A DNA stretch of 64,000 bases from the NCBI GenBank assembly GCA_030544235.1, contig CM060465.1, positions 27,784,988-27,848,987 on the forward strand, given 5' to 3'. The stretch's first letter is position 1. Each line of letters starts with the position of its first letter. Shown here piece by piece: positions 11,341-22,897 of this stretch. The stretch is from Lepturacanthus savala (taxonomy: Eukaryota > Chordata > Actinopteri > Scombriformes > Trichiuridae). The position numbers and the translations under genes were made by a program. Under the pieces are notes generated by a model. The model did no database searches and was not told the DNA's origin. It saw only the letters and a program-made list of their open reading frames with translations.

Positions 11341-11890
11341 AAAGATCTCAGGAACTTTATTCAGAAGCCCTCGCTCTTAGACTAGTAAAACATTTCCGAT
11401 CTCAAGCAGAGCTTGAAAAAAGTTATCCATACTCCCCTTCCTTCACAAATGGATTATTGTAAATCTATGTATTTAGGACTCAGTCAAAGAAAAAAGGGCC
11501 ACATCCCCACTCCCGCTGGTCCAAACCTCTGCTGCTGTACTGTACTGTAACTCTAAAAAACAAGATGTCCTTCCCATTCTCGCAACGCTACACTGGCTAT
11601 CTGTGAAGTACAGGATTGATTTGAAACTTTTACCAATTCATTTTAAAGCCCTACATGGCCTCGCTCCTTCTTATATCACAGATTTACTTTTGCCCCATGA
11701 GCCTACGGCGGCTGCTACGCCTCCTCTGGTAAAACCCTCCCAGCTGCTCCTCCCTGCAGTGGTGGAACTCCTTGCCTGAGGGTCTTAGGTTAGCATTTCT
11801 TTAAAATAACTTCTCAAAACTTACTTTTTACAGGAAGGCTTTTTTATGTTGTGAAGTATAAAAAAGTGCTATAAAAATAACATTTTTTAT
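11341..11890 (+). pseudogene. L2-clade LINE, 3' end of reverse transcriptase gene (fragment 1)
   Basis: Conceptual translation with frameshifts gives the signature C-terminal region of L2-like LINE proteins. An IH-(x)n-MDYCKSMYLGLS block corresponds to the family's SRLDYCN-LY-GL motif. It is followed by LHWL-VKYRIDFKLLPI, FKALHGLAPSYITDLL and a degraded WNSLPEGLR. The 3' tail AAAGTGCTATAAAAATAA resembles the end of fish L2 elements. There are several stop codons and frameshifts and no 5' part, so this is a dead 5'-truncated copy. A second, different L2 fragment follows directly. Confidence 0.8.
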
Positions 11891-11934
11891 GTATGTGTAT
11901 GTCTGACTATGGAATGATTCTGGAAGAAAACAAA

Positions 11935-13467
11935 ATAAATTACCATAATTATGCAGATGACACACACATTTACATCAGCATATCACCAGGAGATTATAAT
12001 CCTATGCAAACAGTAAGTAAATGCACATGAGAAAATGCAACGAGCAAATCAATGATTGGATTTGCCAGTACTTTCTCCAATTAAACAAAGATAAAACTGA
12101 AGTAATTGTCTTTGGAGCCAAAGAGGAACGATTATAAGTCAGAGCTCAGCTTCAATCAGTGATGTAAATGTCCACAAATCAAGCTAGAAATCTGGGTGTA
12201 ATTATGGACTCAGACCTGAATTTCAGCAGCCACATTAAAACCATCACAAAGTCAGCCTACTACCACCTGAAGAATATATCAAGGGTTAAAGGCCTTATGT
12301 CTCAGCAAGACTTGGAAAAGCTTGTCCATGCTTTTATTTTCAGTAAATTTGACTATTGTAACAGGGTTTTTACAGGCCTCTATAAAAATTCAATCAGATA
12401 GCTGCAGCTAATTCAAAATGCTGCAGTTAGAGTCTTCATTGAGACTAAAAAAGTAGATAATATCACTCCAGTTCTGAGGTCCTTGCACTGGCTTCCAGTC
12501 TGTCAAAGAATTACCTTGATGCACTGAATTGTCCAAGGCCCGAGTATATTTCTGATCTGCTGATCCCTTTTGAACCATCCAGACTTCTTAGATGGCCTGG
12601 TACAAGTCTGCTCTTCTCTGAATATATGGAGAAGCAGCATTCAGTTTCTATGCACTACAGATCTGGAACAAACTCCCAGAGAACTGAAACAAACTCCAAG
12701 AGAAATGGAACAAGCTCCCAGACAACTGGAACAAACTCCAAAAGAAATGGAACAAACTCCCAGATAACTGGAACAAACTCCCAGAGAACTGGAACAAACT
12801 CCCAGATAACTGGAACAAACTCCCATAGAACTGGAACAAACTCCCAGGGAACTGGAACAAACTCCCAGAGAACTGGAACAAACTCTCAGGGAACAAACTC
12901 CCAGAGAACTGGAACAAACTCCCAGGGAACTGGAACAAATTCCCAGAGAACTAGAACAAACTCTGATAGAACTGAAATAAACTCCCATAGAACTGAAACA
13001 AACTCCCAGACAACTGGAACAAACTCCAAGAGAAATGGAAAAAACTCCCATAGAACTGAAATAAACTCCCATAGAACTGGAACAAACTCCAATAGAACTG
13101 AAATAAACTCCCAGGGAACTGGAACAAACTCCCAGAGAACTGCAGGTCTGCTGCAACTCTCACTGTTTTTAAATCAAAACTGAAGAATTTTCTGTTTGCT
13201 GCTGCCTATTGCTGATGTCATTTCTTAATTATTTTCCACTGCACTGTAAATTTGTTGTTTTCCTTTTAAATTTTTGATTATTCAATCAACTGTTTTTATG
13301 TTTTGGTTTTTAAATTCAATTTTTTCTTATTTATTTTGAAATAATAAAAAAATCCCCCCTTTAAGGAACTGTTTTCAAATTGTATCTTGTTTTATGGAAA
13401 GCACTTTGAATCACCTTGTTGTTGAAATGTGCCAGACAAATAAACTCGCCTTGCCTTGACCTGACAG
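11935..13467 (+). pseudogene. L2-clade LINE, 3' end of reverse transcriptase gene (fragment 2)
   Basis: The translation opens at the catalytic motif of reverse transcriptase: YADDT at 11950-11964, followed by HIYISISPGDY. Next come LNKDKTEVIVFGAK, NLGVIMDSDLNFSSHIK (about 12185-12235) and FSKFDYCNRVFTGL (12343-12384). LRSLHWLPV and FYALQIWNKLPEN follow, and after the minisatellite VFKSKLKNFLFAAAY. The tail carries AAAGCACTTTGAATCACC and ends in CCTTGCCTTG, the short terminal repeat typical of this clade. Stops (for example after YKNSIR) and frameshifts make it non-functional, and the upstream two thirds of the gene is missing. It would encode the reverse transcriptase of a target-primed retroposon. 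Confidence 0.9.
12660..13144 (+). repeat. 21-bp minisatellite derived from LINE coding sequence
   Basis: About 23 tandem units of roughly GGAACAAACTCCCAGAGAACT. The first unit is the LINE's own WNKLPEN codons (TCTGGAACAAACTCCCAGAG at 12660). Units vary at a few positions (CAGAGAAC, CAGGGAAC, CATAGAAC, AAGAGAAA), and one lacks six bases (about 12880-12900). As 21 is a multiple of three, several frames stay open on both strands, giving spurious proteins with seven-residue repeats. Confidence 0.95.
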
Positions 13468-14284
13468 GAGTTCTCTGTTTGAATTTGACCTGCGGGTCAG
13501 ACGATGGGATTCACAGGGATTTCAGCTGCATGAGACAATATGACAGAACTCTACTCGCTCACTTCAAATGACATGTAGACGGCGACATAATCCGCCGGTG
13601 GTAATGAGAATCCTGCAGCAACAGGATTTGTCTGAATGTCATACGCTATACGAAGGTTACCGACTGCTACAATAAACTTCCAGTGGTCAGGGCGGCTTAT
13701 TCATCGACCAATTACAGTCGTACGGCGACTCGCTCGGGTTGATCCCGACGGACTGTCCTGGGCGGTTGTCAGGGTTACCGGCGAGTCTCTCCTCATACCC
13801 GGCATTAACATGCATCTCTTATCCGGATTGTGTCTGGATGTGATTTATCCAGATTACCTTTGGACCTGACATTAACATTTGACTACGGTGTTCCCTCTGA
13901 AATCAAATTGCTCTTTTCCTTCCACCACATGCGAACGTGTCTGCTTTCTTCTTCCCCTCATAGTGTCTCAAGTGATCCGGAAATCCTGGCATGATGCTTT
14001 TTATTTTTTCTTTTTCCACTTTAAAAACAGCTTTTTTAAAATTAGGTATATATTGGTTTGGCAAACTGGGGATAAAGACCCCCTATTGTTGAGAGCTCTA
14101 ACAGAAAAACACTACAGTGATCCAAAATGGTGTTAGTTCATGTTTATTTATATTTTTGTTATTAAACCAGCCAGTCACATCACGCATGCAGACCACACAT
14201 GTAGACAAACTAAAGAATTATTTTCATGAAAACAAATGATTTATTATTTGAAATCTAGCGTTTATCTGATCCACTTCAATGTGC
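13468..14284. other. Unique sequence, nothing recognised
   Basis: GC-richer at 13570-13780. Open frames here match no family I know. Confidence 0.4.
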
Positions 14285-14400
14285 CAATCTTGATTAGATT
14301 AGATTAAATTAGATAGATTAGATATGACTTTATTGATCCCTTTGGAGGTTCCCTTCAAGGAAATTAAAGCTCCATCATATCACATACAGCACAGTATAAG
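14285..14400 (-). mobile_element. Non-LTR retroposon 3' tail
   Basis: Read on the minus strand, the piece ends GGGATCAATAAAGTCATAT followed by repeated CTAAT units. This is the tail common to a fish LINE family, with a polyadenylation-like AATAAA before the simple repeat. Similar tails occur at 38050-38090 on + and, as the simple repeat only, at 28741-28766. The body upstream (higher coordinates) is too AT-rich to place. Confidence 0.6.
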
Positions 14401-14731
14401 ACACACAGACAAAAGAGCAATATGTAAAAAAACAACAACCCAAATAACAACAGCAACATAGAGGAAATAAAATAAATTATAAAACAAAAAAATAAATGCC
14501 TGTACACACCATTGTTATTATAAAGTGCACATGGTATGAGGTAGATAAGTAGATTATAGCACATGGAATTATTGAAAAAAATATATTTATATATATTATG
14601 TATGCATTATTATGTTATTATGAATTATATACATGTAATAAGAATAACAACAGTATAATAAATATAAGCTATAAATTAAGCTATTAAATAGAAAGGATAT
14701 AATATACTACAATATATATATACAAACAAAC

Positions 14732-14921
14732 AATAAAATATATTAAAATAATAATAACATTGAAAATGTGTAATATTCTATGACTAATAATCTGACACAC
14801 ACAAACAAATAAACTATATATATATATACAAAAAAGAATAAAATATATTAAAATAATAATAACATTGAAAATGTGTAATATTCTATGACTAATAATCTGA
14901 CACACACAAACAAATAAACTA
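14732..14921. repeat. Tandem duplication, 105-bp period
   Basis: The 85-base stretch starting AATAAAATATATTAAAATAA at 14732 recurs almost unchanged from 14837, each copy ending AACAAATAAACTA followed by a short (TA)n. High identity suggests a recent slip or unequal exchange. Confidence 0.9.
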
Positions 14922-14940
14922 ATAAACTATATATATATAC

Positions 14941-16437
14941 CCAACTATTATTTTATATTAGTCCTATTATCTCCAGATAATAGGACTTCAATACTTTTAA
15001 AGACTTTTTTAAAATAATCTGACACATTATATTGACACCAGCTGTGATGGGGATCATTATCAGTTTCTTTGTGAGCTGCTTCATATTTATATGTTCTAAA
15101 AATTCTGCATGAAATTAAAGTGAAGTCTGAAATCTTGCTGTGCATAGTAAACCAAAGACCTTGTTTTCCTTCCACTGTGCAAAGAAACTCCTACGCACTT
15201 TGTTTGCCTTGCAGTGGAAATATTTCATATAAAATACCAGATTTAAACCCTGGAACATTTGTTAGTTTAACGGTTTCAAGAGTGGACATTCATGTTGACT
15301 TTTTTAAAAAAAAAATGTATATATATTTTTAAAAATATGTATACAGCTTTGTCAAACAAAATGAGGTCATTTGTGTCCAATCCTAGACCAGCTCTTGCCA
15401 TCCATCTGGTGTGTCACAAACCACGGCGAGAGCAAGAGGGAGAACTGAACTCTTTCCAGCTCAATAAGAGGTGACAGGAAGACAACGCGTGCCTCGGATG
15501 TTCTGTGAAGTGTCCATATTTCTTACAATGGCAGAGAAACTGGAGAGTCTTTGTGGGCTTTGTGAGGAATTTCCATTTAAACAGCATTATTAAAAACAAT
15601 AGGGGGGTGGTGGTGGAGAGATTCAGCAATAAATGGGAGAAACTGACATTTATTACCTTTAATTCTATGCTCAAAATCCTCTCCTTCTCCTGAGTGTATG
15701 CGTTACTTGGCATCAAATACAGAAAGAAATGCAACCCGATTATGTAATGAGATATTCTTTTAGCTGAGTCGCTCCATAAGGTTCACCTCATGTGGATATG
15801 ATATATGGAACGTCATACACGCATAGCTCTTTTGATAAAGTTATCACATTCAGAGGTTAATGAGTTGAGCTGAGTTAATGAATGTCTGTGAAAGCCCCCC
15901 ACACACACATATGCACATCACACAGTGTGCATTTTCACTTTAATATAAAGAAAAAAAAGCACAATCCAAAAAAGAGAGGACACTCATTCACAGTAAGAAT
16001 TGTTATTGATACTTCAGACTGAAGGAAGGAGGGGAATGAACAGACGGGTGCCAATAATCTAACATGCAAATAGCTCTGTGCTCTTCCTCAGGCAGTTTTT
16101 TTTTCTTAAATTCGAATAAATGAAGCTTCGAACAGTCCTTCATTTAAAATGTTTATGCTGTGTGGTACAGTATGTTGTGTTTATGTACATGCTCCGGTCA
16201 AAAATAAATAAATACAAATGTCAAACTACAGCAGTCTGGATAGCAGCAAACATAATGAAATATAGGGATTTATTCACCTCTCACTATTCGTAGGTTTAGT
16301 GCATCACAACATATTGAGAATGAAATTAATCCGCAGATGCTCTGCTATAAGATGAGTCTAAACTTTCCTATGGATGTCAGCTTTTGAGCTTTTGTGAGAG
16401 ACTATAAAAACCTTGATTTTAATGTAGGTGAATGCTA
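14941..16437. other. Unique AT-rich sequence
   Basis: No gene is recognised. The frames between 15120 and 15734 overlap on both strands and carry no domain I can name. Simple patches include ACAC at 15899-15909 and an A run near 15311. Confidence 0.45.
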
Positions 16438-16751
16438 CACTACGCTAGATAACAGTAATGTTACTGTAAACGATTATTACAGTAGATTTCTGTATATTTT
16501 ACAATAAATCACAGTAGTATTTCTATAGTACAGTGGTCAAAGAGTTACTATATTATAATACAGTTAATTACCCAATACTGTAATTACAACTGAAATCACA
16601 GTATTTAATTTTTTTGTATATATATTATTATTATTTTACATTTAATCATCTAATACTATAAACGGTTCAGTAACCAATAATGGTTGACAGGGTAAGAAAG
16701 TCAAAAACTTTATAAAATGCAGTTTTAAAAGTTTAAAATTCCATTTGTACC

Positions 16752-16795
<44 letters not shown>

Positions 16796-17151
16796 AATCA
16801 CACAGAATATGTGATTTTTGTAAAAACAAAAAAAATGACAAATTTTAAATATTTAATTCATCTAGTATATAAAACTAGTTTATACATTTTATTCAGGTTT
16901 TTATGGTTAATACCACATGACATTTAGACATTGTCCCATATAAATCTGGGTTCGCAGTATTTAATTGATTTTTATTGTATAATTAATTGCCCAATACTGT
17001 AAATACAACTGAAATCACAGGATTTATTTATTTTATTTTACAGTGAAAACACAATACTGTAAACAGAAGCACTTCTACTGCAAAAAATTATGCAGTAACT
17101 TTCTGGATAACTGTTAGTTACAGTAAATTTTAAGGTAGCAGTTTTACAGTG
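16438..17151. mobile_element. CACTA/EnSpm-like non-autonomous element, copy 1
   Basis: Ends are CACTACGCTAG on the left and TTTTACAGTG on the right. Many short TACTGTAA/TTACAGTA motifs near both ends resemble the subterminal repeats of CACTA elements. An internal stretch (AATTACCCAATACTGTAA at about 16566) is duplicated near 16983. A T run of about 37 bases (16754-16790) sits between the copies. No transposase frame is present. A related but shorter copy lies at 62511-62788 and a fragment near 57648-57697. Confidence 0.5.
16754..16790. repeat. Poly(T) tract
   Basis: About 37 T residues inside the CACTA-like element. This may be the tail of a minus-strand retroposon remnant or simple slippage; no body is recognisable. 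Confidence 0.85.
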
Positions 17152-18010
17152 TAGAAATGCAGGATTCCAAACTGAAGCAGTTGTTGATCACTTCTGGCTT
17201 TATTTTAAGACATGTAAGGAATCAGGTTTCAACAGTGTTATAAAACACAGCAGCCAAACACTGGTAGGAAATAGATTTTTCAAAAAATATTTAAAAAAAA
17301 ATGTTGATATTGTGAATCACCACAGCCACGAGAGGTCCTTGATCCTATATAGTCATAAATGTGCACAAAACATGTTAGTCTGATGGGTCCAGTCATATGT
17401 GAGATTTTCTGCAAGCGTGCAAACACACACACACACACACATGGATAAACACATAATATCCTTCAAGGCTTACGACTGTCTGAGATACTAACAAACAAAT
17501 ATTTTTGTGCAGCTATGAAATTATGAAATCATGGCGATCGCTGCCCAGAGAGCTGATCCTGGAGCTGTTCGCTGTTCTCTCTGGTAATTGTGTTGACAGG
17601 CTGGAAAGCTGCTGCTGGGGACTTTGCCAGCATTTAAAGCAACATTTTGACTAATTTTAATGAAATTCAGGCGATGAGTGAATTTGCTTGTTGCGGCAAA
17701 GTAAATCCACATAAATCTTTTTTTTTATTGAGTTCTTATAAACTTGGACATGTGGAAAAATAGTCCAAAAAATATGAAGAAACGACTGTAGCTCATTAGC
17801 TGTGTATAAACTGCTTGAGCGTCTTCCAGCTTCCCATCAACCCACCCGGCTGACATTAAAATTAAACACAGCTTGCATCTGCATGCCACAAACTTACTAA
17901 CAGACATAATAATATTTTTGAAATATCTAAAAGAGAGGATATAATGTAATTTCTAAACAGAAAAAAAGCATCACTTTATTACAGATTATCAAACCAAATA
18001 ATAGGATATC
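17152..18010. other. Unique AT-rich sequence
   Basis: Nothing recognised except a short (CA)n at about 17424-17440. Confidence 0.4.
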
Positions 18011-18813
<803 letters not shown>

Positions 18814-19617
18814 GCAGCAACAGATTCTGTTTTTAAGACAATTTTCTACCCCAAACAGCAGCAAACAGACAAAAACCTCCAAACTCTTCGGCAGCTTGTG
18901 GCTCTCCGCTGCTCCCTGGTAGTTTTCCAGCATCACGGACGCATTGTCGCTTTCAAACACAGGCTTTTCTCAAGGCTCCTTTCTGAACTGCACAGCCTCC
19001 AGTAACCTCATGATAGCTTCCATTAAGGGTTTGGTCAAACCTCAGCCCATTCTGTCCATTCATCCATTTAGACTCGCACCTGTGCGTGTCGCCAGAGGCC
19101 TGACATTCTGCCTCACTTCAAGGCCAATGATCTTACAAATTGTCGGATTACCTGCTCATCTCCGCCTGTTGACAGCTTCCTTGAAGAGAAATGTCTTTTT
19201 AGCGAGACTGTTTCTATTTGTGTGCAATGAAAGCTGTAGGAGACATCTGACAGTGATTGTCTGGGTAAAGAATCATCAATGTTTAGTGTTTACAGGTGTT
19301 GATCTAAGCTTCTCTTCAGCCAAAAGAGACCACTACTTCTCCTTCCTGTGGACTACAGTAGGAAAAAATATGCATGGTATTCAATGGCGAGAGACAAATC
19401 ATTTTGTGATTCTATTTGAATCGCAATGACACACATACCATGTTTTGTTAAAAGATAATTTTGAGAGTCACAGTTTGGTCGTAAAACTGTAAAATACATA
19501 ATTAGAAAGACTGCAGACATGAAAATCACATAGGTTACATCTTGGGTTTCTCTTTCTACAAGCTACTGAATCTACTAAAGTTAACCGTAACGCTGCCACT
19601 GGACTAGTGGTAATGGA
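18814..19617. other. Unique sequence flanking hAT element
   Basis: No gene is named. The minus strand between about 18830 and 19030 gives a protein-like translation containing SDNASVMLENYQGAAES, but with an in-frame stop upstream and no splice signals that I can support. The plus-strand frame 18944-19429 is 161 residues and unrecognised. Coding status is doubtful. Confidence 0.35.
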
Positions 19618-20060
19618 TTACCGTAAATTACTGAATATTAGCTAAGTTCCCTTTAAATGCAGGGTGCAGGTGTATATTTTGATAAATAACCGCCAGTTCC
19701 AAATAAACACAGCATAATTTATTTAAAAACAATCAAGGAAGAAGATGTGATGTTTTTCTTCTTTGCCTTTTTTTTCCGCAAGCACCTTGGTCCTGCCAGC
19801 ATCGTTATTGTGCTCAAATGACATTAAAGAACACTCTAGTGGCTTTGGTGCAGGGGAAAAATTGAAATTACGACATGAAATTCAAACTTTCTGTGGTGAA
19901 ATATGCAGAGGAAAACTCGGGAGAAGCAGCCATGGGATAACTACAGTACTGTAATCTGACTTTTGAAAAAGTTATATGGTAGTCATACTGGTTGAATAAA
20001 AGAATTTAGGTAAATTACTGTATTTTTCCAGTTTTGCTGAGCCAGATTTTTGTCAGGAAG
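19618..20060 (+). mobile_element. TIR family (TACTGTAAATTAC), copy 2
   Basis: Shares ordered blocks with 27110-27573: CCCTTTAAATG, TGTATATTTTGATAAAT, GACATGAAATTCAAACTTT, AAATATGCAGAGGA, GGTAGTCATACTG and TACTGTATTTTTCCAGTTT. The left end has CCGTAAATTACTGAATATTA. No frame and no known transposase. Superfamily unassigned. Confidence 0.65.
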
Positions 20061-20624
20061 GAATTAATCTATTTTACCTAACCATAGAAAATCATTGTGA
20101 CCTGTGTGGAGATATACTTGAACCTGGATGTGCAGATGTAGCAGGTTGATGACCAACACACACTGAATAATTGAGTTCAACATCCAAAGAGTGTGTGAGT
20201 GTGTGTGGTATGTTTGAGTTACCAACGATTTGAAGCTTTGAAATTACAAAAAGTAGCACAAATGACTACTATTTTCCCTGCAGTTAAAATCCTTCTGACA
20301 CTGAGGAACCATTTCACAGTGTTTCAGGGACATCAGGACGCTTAATGGCAGCATTTCACTAAAGTCTCTCACAAAGTCCGTTGAATCGAAACAAAAACCA
20401 GTATTGTGTTGAGAGGTGCAGCCCAAAATGAATGAAATGAACACAAATTTTTCTTTACAAAGGCCGACATTCTCTCAAAGCCAAGGTGATGAACTGCTAA
20501 ATAATAAAATCCTGTTTCCCTCTCTCCTGCATTTGGTTCCACTTGCCTACATGAAATATGACATGTGTCAATGATTACTCAGTTAGCGATTAATTGATGT
20601 TAATAAACTGATTGTCAGACAACA
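20061..20624. other. Unique sequence, nothing recognised
   Basis: Only a short GT-rich patch at about 20193-20207. Confidence 0.4.
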
Positions 20625-21221
20625 GTTATGTGGTGTTCATGGTCGGGACAAGTAAGTTTGATGCACAACATGGGATAATGAAGTTTTTATTTTCTATGTT
20701 AAGATATCTAATTTAACAATTTTCTGTAAAGGTAAAACAAATTGTAAAAAAGAAACATAATGTGTGGCAGGTGAATAGTTGACACATGGGTCATTTTTGA
20801 TGAAAATCTATGTAAAAAGACAAAACTTATGGATGTTCATATTACAAAAAAGGAAAAATCTAAATGAGGAGTTTTAAATGGTTTTGAAAACAAATGTCCT
20901 TGGTAACTTTGACTCAAAGTAATCTGTGATAAACAGTAAACTATGTTTCATCTGATTATTTCATATAGTCAAAATAATAAGAAATTGTGTTTTTTTTTTA
21001 ATAACTTTAATACAAGGTGTATAATTTCAGATCAATTGGACATACAGGCCATGAATAACACATAGAACTTCAAAACTTATAATGTTCACAAGAAGTTATG
21101 TTGATTAGAGGCGATAACATATGTATTATTACAGTTTTTATGAGGAGTCTTAATGGAACAGTCAAATTTGACCGGGAACACCAAATTGATTAACATGAAA
21201 TGAACACAACATGAGGATTAA
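20625..21221. mobile_element. piggyBac-like MITE (second family)
   Basis: The right end, on the minus strand, reads TTAATCCTCATGTTGTGTTC followed by GGTCAAATTTGAC. This is the terminal form of a common fish TTAA-flanked element that I recall. The left end has the related TGTGGTGTTCATGGTCGGGA. The AT-rich interior of about 600 bp lacks a frame. The left TTAA is not clean, so that border is approximate. Confidence 0.45.
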
Positions 21222-21927
21222 TAATAATAATAAAGAAACAGCATGAAACAATCAGCAGGCAACAGTTATTTTAGACCAATATTTTTCTTGCATAGCTTGG
21301 GTTAATTAGACATTTCCAACAAAATCTAAAATAGTGCTTAAGCCACACTTCCATTTCCCGGACTGATAATCTTGCAGCGACAGTATTTGTGAGTCCCCGG
21401 GACATCTGTTCCAGCTGAGCAGCTGTTTCCAGCAGCTGGACTGACGTTAGCTACACATCACTCCATCATGTAGATCAGGTACTGCTAATATTTTATATTT
21501 ACCCAGTCAGGTCCAAATCCAACACGGGGGAAACTGGGCTAAGCCGTTTAGTATTTATTCAATAACATAGTGGCTTATTTACCGTTGAAGGCTACAGCAC
21601 CTCTGATTAATGGCTGATTGATTGTTGGATAATGTCGACACGTAGTCAAAACTAATTAATGTCCTCTAATGAAGCTGAAAGATGTGCAGCTGTTTAATAC
21701 TTTTGTCGGCTAATCGTTGAGCAGTGACAGATGGCGGCGCCTCAACTTTAAATTAACTCATTATTTTGTGTTTGTCAAGTAACTTAATGTTTACTTTATC
21801 TGTCCTTTACATTATAATGTACTCAGATCCTGTGTTGAACATAGATCACTATCATTCTATTGTGGGAAAAAAAAGTCCATTGTATTTTATTAATTATTAA
21901 TGATTAATTGATTATTATCTGTTAACA
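21222..21927. other. Unique sequence with GC-richer patch
   Basis: The part 21350-21480 is GC-richer with several CAGCTG-type E-boxes (for example CAGCTGAGCAGCTG at about 21413). A YY1-type sequence (AGATGGCGGCGC) lies at 21729-21740. No gene is recognised. Confidence 0.35.
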
Positions 21928-22897
21928 TTAAACACTTAAGCCCCGGGCTTGTTATTTTTTTTTCAGTTTTCCTGCTATGAATGATAATAAATATGTAATA
22001 TCTCTTTAACCACAAAGGTTATTGTAATTAAACCTGGTATCAAAAGAAATCAACATGTTAACATGTAAAACATGTGAGGTGACTACAGAAGTGTTAAGTG
22101 TTATTATGATCTAATATAAATTAAATATCAAAATAGTGGTTAGTTGCAGCCCTACTACTGATCTCATCTCATCTTCTATACCCGTCTATTCCTCATTAGG
22201 GTCACATGGTCTGCTGGAGCCAATCCCAGCGCATTACGGCGAGAGGCAGGGATACACCCCAGATGGTCGCCAGCCAATCATGGGGCACACACACCATTCA
22301 CTCACACACTCACACCTACGGGCAATTTAGAGTTGTCAATTAACCTGAGCATGTTTTTGGACTGTGGGAGGATTAAACTATTTGGAATATCTCTACAACC
22401 GCAAAAAAATCTAATGTTATGTTTTACTTCAGATAAAATACTTGTAATATAAAATCAAAAACCTAAAATAAGACCGAACTGAAATCAGAATCAATTGATC
22501 AAAAAAAAAAAAAACTTGAAATAAGCTAAATTATCTGCAATGTAAAGTCATTAATAAGATAAGATCCATAAAATCATAGAAATCACACAGGGGATCATCA
22601 CAGAACATGAATAATATATTCTGTAAGATGTTTAAAAAGGCGATTAGAATGGACCCAATTAAATCACACAAACATTACTATTACTTATTTTAGTTAGTTG
22701 CAGCCCTACTACTGATATTCTGTATTGATAATGTGGATATTGATGACATATATCGATACTTTAAGAGTAACATTGTCTTTTATTACAGATAAAAATACTT
22801 CATTTAGTTTTGTAGCTGAGGTTTTCTCATGCAATATCTGAAAAAAACTCAATGCTGCCCTCGTGTCAGTTTTCTTTTCTGAATTTTAACACGTTAA
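21928..22897. mobile_element. piggyBac-like element, copy B (interrupted composite)
   Basis: TTAA at 21928-21931 precedes ACACTTAAGCCCCGGGC, and ATTTTAACACGTTAA ends it at 22897. Interior blocks match the copies at 10084 and 60987. The interior is interrupted by an inverted SINE at about 22160-22374. The phrase TAGTTGCAGCCCTACTACTG occurs on both sides (22141 and 22692), so this may be two neighbouring partial copies rather than one. Confidence 0.6.
22160..22374 (-). mobile_element. tRNA-derived fish SINE, 5'-truncated
   Basis: On the minus strand this matches the 3' two thirds of the full SINE at 42724-43092: TCCTCCCACAGTCCAAAAAC, AATTTAGAGTTGTC in inverted form, CCAATCATGGGGCACAC and CATTACGGCGAGAGGCAG on +. 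The tRNA-like head with A and B boxes is absent. It sits inside or between piggyBac-like fragments, so it inserted later. Confidence 0.85.

Noticed and set aside
12626..13183. 185-residue frame and its opposite-strand partners with seven-residue repeats
   Set aside because: They are readings of the 21-bp minisatellite. As the unit is a multiple of three, several frames stay open without selection.
18926..18950. REST/NRSF-like sequence (CAGCATCACGGACGCA)
   Set aside because: Three mismatches at important positions of the consensus.
18944..19429. 161-residue plus-strand frame
   Set aside because: No recognisable domain, opposite to the patch above, in ordinary sequence; chance length for a stop-poor stretch.
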